Positions 28,568 to 37,847 of a stretch of 64,000 nt of DNA are shown here, piece after piece. Position numbers and translations under genes: made by a program. The notes under the pieces were generated by a model, which saw only the letters and a list, made by a program, of their open reading frames with translations, was not told the DNA's origin and ran no database searches. The stretch is from Perlabentimonas sp041656735. Lineage in GTDB: Bacteria; Bacteroidota; Bacteroidia; Bacteroidales; Tenuifilaceae. The DNA lies in contig JBBACY010000003.1 in the NCBI GenBank assembly GCA_041656735.1, positions 1-64,000 on the forward strand, read 5' to 3'. Numbering within the stretch: the first letter of the stretch is position 1; each line of letters begins with the position of its first letter.

Positions 28568-29908
28568 CTATTCGTAACGTAACGATTCAATGGGGTCTTT
28601 GTCTGCAGCTCTTTTTGCTGGCGATAATCCGAAAATAACACCAACGGCAGCCGATACGCCAAAAGCAACTATAACCGACAAAGGAGAAATTATGGTTAAA
28701 ATTCCCGATACATGGGTAATGAGAAAAGACAATCCTACCCCAAGGATAACTCCGATTAGCCCCCCCGAAACGCTTATAAGTACAGCCTCAGAAAGAAACT
28801 GGGCAATGATATCCGCTTTTTTCGCCCCTATGGCTAGGCGTGTTCCAATCTCTTTTATTCGTTCCATAACCGAGGCAAACATAATATTCATAATACCAAT
28901 ACCCCCTACAACAAGCGATATGCTTGCAATAGCACCTAGCACAATATTAAAAATATCTTTAGTTCGTTGTTGCTGCTTTAGTAGAAGCTCGGGAACAATT
29001 ATTTCAAAATCTTTAACACCTGCATGTCGCCTTAACATCATACGGCTTATTACGTCAGTAGTGCTGGGTATGTCTCCGGTTTCAGCAACCTGAACGATAA
29101 TTCTGTCGAGTTGGTGGTAATTACGCGACGATTGTGTTGACCCTCCAGTTACTTGAACCATAAATCTGCTAGTTCTAACCTGGCTTTTCTTGGTATTAAC
29201 CAACGCTCGGTTTTGATATCGCATTAGCATAGTTTTTACTGGTATGTATACGTTATCATTGTACACATTCACGCCAGCATTTTCAAATCCGGTGAGAGTA
29301 ATATTCGTTTTCTCCAGGATGCCAATAACTTGCAACCAAACCCGCCCAAATTTTATGTATTGTCCTATGGGGTTGACTCCGCTAAAAAACTTGTTTTTTA
29401 TATTAGCCCCAATAATGCAAACGGGTATACCATGCTCGAGTTGGTACTCAGTAAAAAAAGTGCCCTGCTCGAGGGGTAGGTTAAAAAGGTTAAAATAGTC
29501 GGGTGATACGCCCATTATTTTTGCTTGCATCCTAAAAGAACTATACTGAACATAGGAGTTAAGGCTAATTTCTGGGCTTGCCTGCTTAACAGCCGGAATA
29601 ATTTCTTTTATTGCTTCCATATCAAGTAGGGTTAATCCTGGTGAAAACTTTCGTTTTTCCCGCTCCCCATTTTCTTGATCGGCGGCTTCGTCGGGCTCCT
29701 CAAAAATTGGATTTATTATTATATTATTAACCCCGACCATTTCCATTTGCTCTAGAATCTCTTGCTGTGCGCCATTACCAATTGCCATCATACTTATTAC
29801 GGCAGCAACACCAAAAATAATGCCCAGAGCGGTTAAAACCGATTTTAGCTTATTTGATAGGATTGACTCGACAGCAATGGTTATATCATGTATATAGCGT
29901 TTGTACAT
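28568..29908 (-). CDS. MacB-like ABC transporter permease without ATPase domain
   Basis: A 446-residue inner-membrane protein. TM1 at about 20-42 (KSVLTALGIIFGVAAVISMMAIG) is followed by a periplasmic MacB core domain (about 45-315) and three C-terminal TM helices with the FtsX motif ERIKEIGTRLAIGAKKADI. True MacB proteins of about 650 residues have an N-terminal nucleotide-binding domain; here it is absent, so the ATPase must be a separate protein. None is encoded in this operon. It lies between the adaptor (68 bases upstream) and the TolC protein. The cargo is unknown. Confidence 0.9.
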   Translation of the reverse strand: MYKRYIHDITIAVESILSNKLKSVLTALGIIFGVAAVISMMAIGNGAQQEILEQMEMVGVNNIIINPIFEEPDEAADQENGEREKRKFSPGLTLLDMEAIKEIIPAVKQASPEISLNSYVQYSSFRMQAKIMGVSPDYFNLFNLPLEQGTFFTEYQLEHGIPVCIIGANIKNKFFSGVNPIGQYIKFGRVWLQVIGILEKTNITLTGFENAGVNVYNDNVYIPVKTMLMRYQNRALVNTKKSQVRTSRFMVQVTGGSTQSSRNYHQLDRIIVQVAETGDIPSTTDVISRMMLRRHAGVKDFEIIVPELLLKQQQRTKDIFNIVLGAIASISLVVGGIGIMNIMFASVMERIKEIGTRLAIGAKKADIIAQFLSEAVLISVSGGLIGVILGVGLSFLITHVSGILTIISPLSVIVAFGVSAAVGVIFGLSPAKRAADKDPIESLRYE

Positions 29909-29976
29909 ACTGTGTTCGCTTAATTTGTTTTGCAGTCAATTACGCTGAACTGGTTCTGCTTTTTTAATAATCTTAG

Positions 29977-31356
29977 TTAGTTGCTCTTTTGGTTGGGCAT
30001 TCCAGCTCCTCTGCCTTGAGGCTTCCTAAGTTTATTTCCACTTTCTTGGTTTTCGGCTTTGGCCTTCTTCTCTTTTTGTTTTTGTTCTATCAGTCGGGCT
30101 TTAATTTCGGGTATTAATTCTGAACCTGAAAGCGTGAATTTTTCAGCATTCTCTGGAAGGCTAATATATACCTCTTCGCCTTTCTCTAAACCTTTTTCAA
30201 CTATTATAAAGTTTTCGTTCTGTTCGCCAAGCATTACAAGTTGTTTTTTATTCTTCGAAGTGTAAACAAAGCTAACGCTATCTTCGCCGTGAACTGCCTC
30301 AAGTGGAATGAAAAGAGCATCCTCAAAATTTTGGGTTACAATCTGGTTGCTTGTCGTCATTGAAGGACGAAGGATGGGGTCATACTCAATAACCCGAATT
30401 ATTACTTCAAAAACTTTTGCATCGGTGCTTGGTAGCTGTTCACCAATATTTGCAACGTCGGTTACAGTGCCAGTATACTCCTTCTCGGGGAAAGCGTCAA
30501 CACCAATTCGAACAGACTGGTTTACTTTTAGCTTGCTAACATCAATCTCATTAACGTAGGTCTTCGAAATCATTACCGATAGGTCAGGTAGTGTAGCAAC
30601 GGTAAGGTCCCAAGGGCTAATGCTTGATCCAACGCTTCGCTTTTGGCCGCTCCATTCACGAAAATAAATAACCATACCGGGTTTTGGTGCTTTTATAACG
30701 AATTTATCTAGCACATTAACCATATCTTGCCTTTCGCGTTTTTGACGAGCTAAATTTATTGATACTTCGCGCATTGAGGCTTCCGCTTGCTCTTTCTTTA
30801 AGTTGTAATTGTGCTTCGCTTGTTTAAAGTTTCGCTCGGCTCGTTCAAGGTTAATTTGGGCTTGGCGCTGCGTTGCAGGGGGTTCAAATTTCGACTGGTC
30901 AACTACTATCTGCCTTTCCTCTAGTTCAAACTCTAGGTTGATAAGTTCATCGCGTAAGCTGCGTAGCTGGAGGGTTGTGTCAAGTTGGGTTTTTAAATAT
31001 TGCTGTTGGCTTGTCTCCACCTCGTCTTCTAACTCTTTAAGCCTGTTGCTAAGTGAACTTCTGTCGAGTGTGGCAACATATTGCCCTGAGTCAACCACGG
31101 TGCCTTCGGGAATCAAATCCTGAATTTTTATCTCCGAAACCCTAAAGGAACGACCTTGGCGAAGCTCAGAGGGGCCGGTAATATCTTCCTTGTTCTTTGC
31201 TTGTAATTCGCCCGTTACGGTTACTAAAATTTCAAAAGGCCCTTTTTCAACCTTTACTTTTTGTGGAGTTACCCCTGCTTTTTTTGATGTGGAGATAACT
31301 AAAATAATAATTATTACAGCTAGTACAGAGAGGGCGATGATTATTTTCTTTCTCAT
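29977..31356 (-). CDS. Periplasmic adaptor (HlyD/MacA-like) of an export system
   Basis: A 459-residue membrane-fusion protein. TM anchor at about 5-24 (IALSVLAVIIIILVI), a split biotinyl-lipoyl-like domain (SGQYVATLD and KPGMVIYF), a long coiled-coil hairpin at about 100-215 rich in Glu, Gln and Arg, then beta-barrel and membrane-proximal domains (SVRIGVDAFPEKEYTGTV). The C-terminus from about 425 is a charged Lys/Glu tail ending GRGAGMPNQKSN. It heads the adaptor-permease-TolC operon and would join the permease to the channel. Confidence 0.9.
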   Translation of the reverse strand: MRKKIIIALSVLAVIIIILVISTSKKAGVTPQKVKVEKGPFEILVTVTGELQAKNKEDITGPSELRQGRSFRVSEIKIQDLIPEGTVVDSGQYVATLDRSSLSNRLKELEDEVETSQQQYLKTQLDTTLQLRSLRDELINLEFELEERQIVVDQSKFEPPATQRQAQINLERAERNFKQAKHNYNLKKEQAEASMREVSINLARQKRERQDMVNVLDKFVIKAPKPGMVIYFREWSGQKRSVGSSISPWDLTVATLPDLSVMISKTYVNEIDVSKLKVNQSVRIGVDAFPEKEYTGTVTDVANIGEQLPSTDAKVFEVIIRVIEYDPILRPSMTTSNQIVTQNFEDALFIPLEAVHGEDSVSFVYTSKNKKQLVMLGEQNENFIIVEKGLEKGEEVYISLPENAEKFTLSGSELIPEIKARLIEQKQKEKKAKAENQESGNKLRKPQGRGAGMPNQKSN

Positions 31357-31440
31357 TTTATTGCATTGTTATAAAGTAATTGCAGATTTTGATTGTATGT
31401 AGGACTAGCAAACGTTGTTGAAAGTTTAATGGGTTATTCG

Positions 31441-32823
31441 TTAAATTTTCGAAATTAAATCCATCGCTTTTTTAGCTAATGCGTCTGCCTTTTCAGGTGA
31501 GTTGCTCTCGGCGTATATTCTAATTATAGGTTCTGTATTCGATTTTCGCAGATGAAGCCATTCGCCTTTAAAGTCAACCTTAAGCCCATCGGTAGTATTT
31601 GTTTTTTCGTTTGAGAAATGGCCCTTAAGATTCTTCAAAACCTCATCGGGGTTTATGCCTTTTTTCAGTTCAATCTTGTTTTTTGAGATGTAATACTCTG
31701 GGTACTCGTTTCTTAGCACGGAGCACTTCTTGCCACTTTTCACCAAATGGGATAAAAATAGGGCAATTCCCACTAACGCATCGCGGCCGTAATGAAGTTC
31801 AGGATAAATTACCCCACCATTTCCCTCGCCACCAATAATTGCATTGGTTTCGCGCATTTTTGCCACAACATTTACCTCGCCAACGGCAGCAGCTTGGTAG
31901 CTTCCACCATGTTTTAGGGTAATATCGCGAAGGGCAGCCGTACTAGATAGGTTTGAAACGGTATTGCCGGGCGTTTTACTTAAAATGTAATCGGCAACGG
32001 CTACAAGGGTGTACTCTTCGCCGAACATGGTGCCATCTTCGTTTACTATGGCTAGCCTGTCAACATCGGGGTCAACCACAAAGCCAACATGGGCATTGTG
32101 TGCTATTACCGCTTTTGATAGTTCTGTTAAATGCTCGGGTAGGGGCTCGGGGTTATGCGGAAATTCACCTGTTGGTTCGGTGTATAGTTCTACAATATTT
32201 TTAACGCCAAGCGCTGTTAGTAGTTTGGGTATTGCTATTCCTCCAACCGAGTTTACACAGTCTATTGCCACCGTAAGGTTTGCGCTTGCAATGCTATCCT
32301 TATCAACCAGTTTTAATTTCAGTATTTTTTCAATATGTGTATCTACAAATGAATTATTGTTAACGGTATGCCCAAGCCCATCAACCTCAGGGAATGAGAA
32401 TAAATTCTTTTCGGCATATTCAAGAACTAGTTTTCCGTCAACATCGGTTAAAAACTCGCCCCGCTCGTTGAGTAGCTTTAGAGCATTCCAGTGCCTAGGG
32501 TTATGACTGGCTGTAATAATAATACCACCCTGCGCTTTTTCTTCAGTAACAGCAATTTCAACCGTTGGTGTGGTTGCAAGGTCTAGGTTTACAACGTCAA
32601 TTCCTGACCCTGTTAAGGTGCCAATAACTATGTTGCTAACCATTTGGCCCGATATGCGGGCATCGCGACCAACAATCACCTTGCATTTTTTATCTTTATT
32701 CCTTGTTTTTACCCATTGGGCATATGCAGCACTATAGAGCGCAATATTAAGAGGGTTTAACCCTTCGTCGGGAGCACCGCCAATGGTTCCCCTTATTCCT
32801 GATATGGATTTTATGAGTGGCAT
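31441..32823 (-). CDS. glmM: Phosphoglucosamine mutase
   Basis: A 460-residue alpha-D-phosphohexomutase. The phosphoserine loop is TASHNPRHWN with S106; metal-binding DPDVDRL, sugar-specificity loop GGEGNGGVI and phosphate-binding RKSNTEPIIRIY are all present. It converts glucosamine 6-phosphate to the 1-phosphate for UDP-GlcNAc, feeding peptidoglycan and lipopolysaccharide. The sequence is the Bacteroidota form that is intermediate between GlmM and phosphomannomutases, so use of other hexose phosphates is possible. It starts with ATG, 84 bases upstream of the adaptor gene. Confidence 0.9.
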   Translation of the reverse strand: MPLIKSISGIRGTIGGAPDEGLNPLNIALYSAAYAQWVKTRNKDKKCKVIVGRDARISGQMVSNIVIGTLTGSGIDVVNLDLATTPTVEIAVTEEKAQGGIIITASHNPRHWNALKLLNERGEFLTDVDGKLVLEYAEKNLFSFPEVDGLGHTVNNNSFVDTHIEKILKLKLVDKDSIASANLTVAIDCVNSVGGIAIPKLLTALGVKNIVELYTEPTGEFPHNPEPLPEHLTELSKAVIAHNAHVGFVVDPDVDRLAIVNEDGTMFGEEYTLVAVADYILSKTPGNTVSNLSSTAALRDITLKHGGSYQAAAVGEVNVVAKMRETNAIIGGEGNGGVIYPELHYGRDALVGIALFLSHLVKSGKKCSVLRNEYPEYYISKNKIELKKGINPDEVLKNLKGHFSNEKTNTTDGLKVDFKGEWLHLRKSNTEPIIRIYAESNSPEKADALAKKAMDLISKI

Positions 32824-32983
32824 AACTTTCTTTTAAGTGAAATGAATAACAAAAGTGGCATTATTTTCACATATTGACAAATGCAACCCTCTCTTTGCCA
32901 TGTAATATTTATGACAATGTTCTGGATTCTCGCATTTTGTGCTAAGAATGGGTATGATTAAACTGAGAAAATGTGCTAAAGAG

Positions 32984-34279
32984 TTATACCCGTTTATTTG
33001 GTGCTAAATATTTGTTGTAAAGAAGCAAACCCACAATAGTTAAAACTCCAATCCCAGAAAACATTAGCCAAAACAAACTCGGACGGTTCATTTCGGTTAC
33101 GAGTTTTACGTAGGTAAAAGCACCTAAAACACCACCAATTCCGCTTCCAATTACTCCGTAAAGAAATGAGTACCCAAGGTAAAGTGCTTTTTTATCGGGT
33201 GGTGCAATAAGTCCAACGTACGAAATAAATTTTGGGTGAGCAGTCATTTCACCAATTGAGAAAATAGTTATGCCAGCCATAAAAACCCAGGCATGTGATG
33301 ATATGGCTAAAATTCCCATACCTATGGTACCCATAGCAATACCCACAATCATAGTTGGTAAGGCTTTAGTTTTTTTTACAATAAACGAAATAAAAAGTTG
33401 CAGTAAAATTATTGTGCCGGCATTTGTAACTGTAACGTGCTCGGCTTCAAATTTCCACGAGGGGTTTTCAGTAAAAAAGGCCAAGAATGAATTTACCGCA
33501 TTATTCACAGGGGTCATATCCATATATTCGGTCAGATACCATAGTACCGTATTAAACATCTGAAAGTAAAGTATCCAGAAGCCCGAGTAAATAACAATCA
33601 TCACAACAAACCTATAATCCTTAAGCACCATAAGGGCTCCTTTTAGCACCTCAGCGATGGTTTTTTTTGTTTCGGTTCTTGGTGGCTCCTTATACACTAG
33701 TAGATTTAGTAAAATTAACCAACCCGTACCAACGGCAGCCATAATAAAAATATAATTCCAACCCATTTCCTTTAGAACGGGAACTAGGAAAAGCGGAAAT
33801 AGGAATGCACCAAGATTGATTGTCCAGTAAAAAATACCAAAACCCAAGGTTGAGTTACTCTCATCAGTGCTTTTGGCAATGGTACCCGATATTATAGGCT
33901 TAAAAAAACCTGCGCCTGTAACCATTAGGATTAAACTTGCAAAAACCAGAAGGTAGCTTGTACTGATACTGGTAAAGAAATACCCTAAAGACATAACGAC
34001 AAAAGCAAAAAATAGGGTTTTTCTATAACCAAACTGATCGGCCAAAGCCCCGCTGAGTATGGGTAAAATGTAAAGTAAGGGCGTAGTAACACTTGTTATT
34101 ATGCCAACACTTTCCTTTGAGAAACCAAGTCCGCCTTGGGCAACATCGAGAACTAGATATACTGAGAGTATCGACATAACCCCGTAGTATGAACCCCTCT
34201 CGAAAAACTCCATAATTATTACAGTCCAGAAATTCCGAGGAAATGAGGCTAACGATTTTTTTTGCTTAGGCTTTCCCAT
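32984..34279 (-). CDS. MFS transporter, POT/PTR-like
   Basis: A 431-residue protein with about 12 TM helices. The first helix carries EFFERGSYYGV, very close to the FxxERxxYYG motif of proton-coupled oligopeptide transporters, and the loop between TM2 and TM3 has GALADQFGYRKTLF. GFFKPIISGTIAKS corresponds to the next POT-like signature. Peptide uptake is plausible, but the protein is shorter than typical POTs and the substrate cannot be settled. Single gene, divergent from the caspase operon over a 302-base spacer. Confidence 0.82.
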   Translation of the reverse strand: MGKPKQKKSLASFPRNFWTVIIMEFFERGSYYGVMSILSVYLVLDVAQGGLGFSKESVGIITSVTTPLLYILPILSGALADQFGYRKTLFFAFVVMSLGYFFTSISTSYLLVFASLILMVTGAGFFKPIISGTIAKSTDESNSTLGFGIFYWTINLGAFLFPLFLVPVLKEMGWNYIFIMAAVGTGWLILLNLLVYKEPPRTETKKTIAEVLKGALMVLKDYRFVVMIVIYSGFWILYFQMFNTVLWYLTEYMDMTPVNNAVNSFLAFFTENPSWKFEAEHVTVTNAGTIILLQLFISFIVKKTKALPTMIVGIAMGTIGMGILAISSHAWVFMAGITIFSIGEMTAHPKFISYVGLIAPPDKKALYLGYSFLYGVIGSGIGGVLGAFTYVKLVTEMNRPSLFWLMFSGIGVLTIVGLLLYNKYLAPNKRV

Positions 34280-34581
34280 TGTTCTTTATTATTTGTTGAA
34301 TAGATTGTCAAAACTAATCGTTTATTTTTTTATAAAAAGTCTGCATATCTATTTTTTTAATAAGTTCCCCCTTTTCGTCCGCGTAACACGCTGATAGTAT
34401 GACGCTTTACTAAAACCTTAAATTTTGTTTTTTTTATTTTTTGAAACCCCATTTACTAAATGGTAAAATACTTTTGAGATTGATTTAAATCAGCCTTGTG
34501 AAGTTGAAGGTGGCACTAAACGAAATGGCAGGTATTTTGCTAATTAATTACATATTTTTATACCTTTACACATAATCATAT
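34280..34581. promoter_or_regulatory. Divergent regulatory region MFS / caspase operon
   Basis: Two palindromes flank a good -7 box. CCATTT-act-AAATGG lies at 34449-34463, TACTTTTG (consensus TAnnTTTG) at 34469-34476, and TGATTTAAATCA at 34481-34492. With its neighbours the second reads TTGATTTAAATCAG, nine of ten defined bases of an FNR box (TTGAT-N4-ATCAA). A second weaker -7-like string TACCTTTA is at 34561-34568, 14 bases ahead of the ATG. No coding frame is seen here. Confidence 0.5.
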
Positions 34582-35649
34582 ATGAAACAGAAATACACAT
34601 TAAGTATGCGAGAGCGCTTTATACTCATTGTTGCTGTGTTTTTTCAACCCGTATTTACTCAACATCTGGTAGCTCAATCCCTAGACCAATCTAAGCATCA
34701 GTTTGAGAAGGTTTTTGAGAAGGAAACCCAACTAAACAAATTTGCTGGTTACGGTAAGTTTAAAAACATTGAGCGTCTAAGTTTTTATCCAGACACGCTT
34801 CCCTCGTGGTTCTTTAAGTTGCCAAAATCAACAGCTTCTGCAGTTTATGCCATAGGTATCTCCGATCCTGACCTTACGCCTAAGGATGCCGCTTTTCAAG
34901 CTTTGCATAGGGCAAAATCGTTGGCAGTTCTCTATGATAAAGCGCTAATACAATATTATAGAGATGTTTATACTATTGACAATGTGGGCGGAGGATACAA
35001 GAGTTATGGACAGCGGTTTGATACCTACTTTAAACTTTCAAGCACAACTGAAGCCGACAGCAACTGTTTCGAAGTTGTAAAAACATACTGTACCCGTTAC
35101 AACGAGGCTATTGTATTAGTTCGCTTTAATCCTTCGGCTGCCGTTAAGTCCTCTAAATGTGAACAGATAGCCACAGTTGGCACTGCGCTTTACATTGAAG
35201 CACAGATAGGTGATGTTTTTGAGTCTCAGGCAGAGTACGAATTTTTCACAAACCATAAAAGTTATCTAGGAGTCGACATATCATCCCATTTCTCATATCG
35301 AGAGAAGGGCAAACGATTTTTATCGGTATCCAATTTCTTAGGTAACACCTTCAATTACCCTATATATAATTACAAATATTCGAATCCAAACTGGAAGAAA
35401 AACACGGATCCGCTAATTAGTTACAATGGTTTATGGAGTATATATTCCAAAAAGTTTCTTCAGCAACTTACCTTAGAAACTCAGGAAACATCAGTTTATA
35501 TTAAGAGTTTAGATGAATCCTACAGCTCCGAAACGCGTAATTTAATTAGGGAGGTGGCAATAAAAAATGCTCAACTACAAATTAATGGCATTGAATTTGG
35601 TGTGGATAGTATAGTTTTTGACTTACATATAATTGAGTTGAACCAATAA
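34582..35649 (+). CDS. Exported LPP20-like protein of unknown function
   Basis: A 355-residue protein with a signal peptide (core ILIVAVFFQPVF, cleavage near LVAQ). ATG at 34582 or an internal ATG at 34606 would both leave it intact. Residues of about 68-115 (LPSWFFKLPKS..YAIGISDPDLTPKDAAFQALHRAKSLAVL) resemble the LPP20/FlgO-like motif in which an aromatic WF, a GxS turn and an Ala-rich helix follow one another. The remaining 230 residues match nothing I recognise. There is no lipobox. Its stop overlaps the start of the caspase gene by one base (TAATG), so the two proteins are probably made together and both exported. Confidence 0.7.
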   Translation: MKQKYTLSMRERFILIVAVFFQPVFTQHLVAQSLDQSKHQFEKVFEKETQLNKFAGYGKFKNIERLSFYPDTLPSWFFKLPKSTASAVYAIGISDPDLTPKDAAFQALHRAKSLAVLYDKALIQYYRDVYTIDNVGGGYKSYGQRFDTYFKLSSTTEADSNCFEVVKTYCTRYNEAIVLVRFNPSAAVKSSKCEQIATVGTALYIEAQIGDVFESQAEYEFFTNHKSYLGVDISSHFSYREKGKRFLSVSNFLGNTFNYPIYNYKYSNPNWKKNTDPLISYNGLWSIYSKKFLQQLTLETQETSVYIKSLDESYSSETRNLIREVAIKNAQLQINGIEFGVDSIVFDLHIIELNQ

Positions 35650-37667
35650 TGATGCGAGAACCTTTAATACGTAACGCTATGAAAAAGAGTTTTAAAATGG
35701 TGCTTTTAGCTATATGCCTTGTTGCATTGAGCACCCACAATATTTTTGCCCAAGAGTTTACAGACATTAAAACTAAGCAACTAGGTAAAAACATAAATAT
35801 AGAGTACTCCATTGCTGGCGAAAATATTGGACAACTATTTACGGTTAATCCAAGCTTCTCTACCGATGGAGGACGGTCATTTCTTGAAATGAAGTCAGTT
35901 TCTGGATATGCTGGTAAGAATATTCACGGAGGGAAGAATCAAGTTATAATTTGGAATGTTCTAAATGACTTGCCAGCGCTACAGGGCGATGTTCTTTTTA
36001 AACTCAAGGGGCAAACAACCACAACAAAAGCGCTCGAAGATTATTTTAGCGAAATTATTTTTAAACTAGTTAGTTTACATCGTACCGGAGACAATCAGTT
36101 GGAACTTATTCTAAACATTACTAATAACGGTAACCCGCGTGAGCTTAAACTGATTAATGGGTTAATTACCATCACCGATTTTAATCGTAAAACGTATGAT
36201 GCGCAAAGAGGTAAATTGGGCGACATTGTTGGTTCGCAGCGTTATTCAACTCCACAACGATTACTTAAGACTGGCGAAACGGTTAAGGCATCGTTTACTT
36301 TTGACAGAATTCCCAGTGACCTAAATCGGGTGATGAAACTAAGCATTGGAGCAGAAATCCTTACGTTTTCATCATTTGGACTAGATAATCTAGAGATTAG
36401 TGCAGTTCAGTTCCGCGACTTTCCCGTATCAAATAGCCCCACAACTTCTATGACTCAAACTGCCTCAAAGGAGTTTGAAGCAACCGTTTCTACATCCTTA
36501 AATATTCAAAAGCCAGAACCAAAGGTAGCCGACACTGATACCAAAGCACCCGTTATTACTATTATTAGTCCTAAAGGTGTTTTGTTAATTGGAAACGAGG
36601 CAACCCGAGGCCGTCCGTATGGTCAAATATCAAGTGGTATCGACGATAGAAGGTCGCGTTCAATAGGGAATAATAGTGAATTTACTGTCTCCGATGATAA
36701 TTTATTCGTTCAGGGAACAGCAACCGATGAGAGCGGCATTTTTGAAGTGCTTGTTAACGGTCGGAATGCTAAATTGCTGCCGAACAACGAATTTGAGGTA
36801 ACCGTTCCGCTTAAGCTTGGGCGAAATGATATTGTTATCCGATCAATGGATATATATGAAAACAGCGTTGAGCGCAAGTTCATTGTGTTCCGTAAAGATT
36901 CGCCTAACCAAAGGGTTTCATCGGATACCGAGGAACTCGATTTAGTTTTTGATGCGCCCCGAACACCAAAATATTATGCACTAATTGTTGGTGTTAACGA
37001 GTACCCCGATGCTGGAATTTCAACACTACAAAACCCCATTCGTGACGCTGCAATGTTAGCTAAAGCGCTTGTTGAGGGTTATACTTTTGAGGCGGGGAAT
37101 ATTTCGTTTCTTAAAAATCCAACACGTGGACAACTCATTGATGAGTTGGATAGATTAACGCGTACTATTAATAAAAACGACAATTTGTTGATTTTTTATG
37201 CAGGTCACGGATATTTCGATTCTGATACAGAGTTTGGATATTGGTTACCCTCTGATGCATCGGCCTCAAGTACTGGTAACTGGATGGCAAACAGCCAGCT
37301 AAAAGATTATGTGGCTGCTATTAAGAGTAAGCATACGTTGCTAATAGCTGATGCTTGTTTTGGGGGTAGTATTTTTAAAGAGCGAAAAGCCTTTGCCGAC
37401 GCTACCAATGAGCTAAATAAGGTGTACGACAAGAAAAGTCGGAAGGCAATGACCAGCGGTGCGCTTACAGAAGTGCCCGACGAAAGCGTTTTTATTAAAT
37501 ATTTGGTTAAGCGCTTACAGGATAATACACTTGACTATCTTTCTGCCGAGGAACTTTTTAGCAGTTTTAAAACTGCCGTTATGAATTCGAGTACTACTTT
37601 GCCTCAGTACGGTGATATTAAGGGTGCTGGCGACGAAGGAGGCGATTTTGTTTTTGTAAGGAAATAG
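35649..37667 (+). CDS. Exported caspase-family (C14) protease
   Basis: A 672-residue protein, counting from ATG 35649; an ATG at 35679 (MKKSFKMVLL) gives a cleaner signal peptide, cleaved near IFAQ. Next comes a beta domain (about 40-105) with the FSTDGG and WNVL motifs seen in other Bacteroidota exported proteins, then an Ig-like region (about 300-415; GTATDESGIFEVLVNG). The C-terminal p20-like domain starts KYYALIVGVNEYP and has the catalytic dyad H520 (YAGHGY) and C570 (ADACFGGS). The activity is therefore likely intact, acting outside the cytoplasm. Targets are unknown. A strong terminator follows. Confidence 0.88.
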   Translation: MMREPLIRNAMKKSFKMVLLAICLVALSTHNIFAQEFTDIKTKQLGKNINIEYSIAGENIGQLFTVNPSFSTDGGRSFLEMKSVSGYAGKNIHGGKNQVIIWNVLNDLPALQGDVLFKLKGQTTTTKALEDYFSEIIFKLVSLHRTGDNQLELILNITNNGNPRELKLINGLITITDFNRKTYDAQRGKLGDIVGSQRYSTPQRLLKTGETVKASFTFDRIPSDLNRVMKLSIGAEILTFSSFGLDNLEISAVQFRDFPVSNSPTTSMTQTASKEFEATVSTSLNIQKPEPKVADTDTKAPVITIISPKGVLLIGNEATRGRPYGQISSGIDDRRSRSIGNNSEFTVSDDNLFVQGTATDESGIFEVLVNGRNAKLLPNNEFEVTVPLKLGRNDIVIRSMDIYENSVERKFIVFRKDSPNQRVSSDTEELDLVFDAPRTPKYYALIVGVNEYPDAGISTLQNPIRDAAMLAKALVEGYTFEAGNISFLKNPTRGQLIDELDRLTRTINKNDNLLIFYAGHGYFDSDTEFGYWLPSDASASSTGNWMANSQLKDYVAAIKSKHTLLIADACFGGSIFKERKAFADATNELNKVYDKKSRKAMTSGALTEVPDESVFIKYLVKRLQDNTLDYLSAEELFSSFKTAVMNSSTTLPQYGDIKGAGDEGGDFVFVRK

Positions 37668-37688
37668 ATTTGCTATACCCGTATAAGG

Positions 37689-37721
37689 GCGTCCTAGTTT
37701 TCTAGGACGCTTTGTTTTTTT
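37689..37721 (+). terminator. Terminator of the caspase operon
   Basis: GCGTCCTAG at 37689-37697 and CTAGGACGC at 37702-37710 form a perfect 9-bp stem with a TTTT loop, followed by TTTGTTTTTTT. It ends the two-gene operon and separates it from the coiled-coil gene. Confidence 0.93.
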
Positions 37722-37751
37722 AGAAATTTTCAATCAATTTTTCAACAATAC

Positions 37752-37782
37752 TTGGGAGCTTGGGTTGATATTCTTACTTTTG
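37752..37782 (+). promoter_or_regulatory. Promoter of the coiled-coil gene
   Basis: TACTTTTG at 37775-37782 matches the -7 consensus TAnnTTTG; TTG at 37752-37754 stands 20 bases upstream, in the normal range for the -33 element. The coding start is 66 bases downstream. Confidence 0.65.
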
Positions 37783-37847
37783 AAGAAGAATTGAATTAGT
37801 TTTTCTCAAAGTATTATCTTTTTACAAACGATGTAATTACAGTTACT

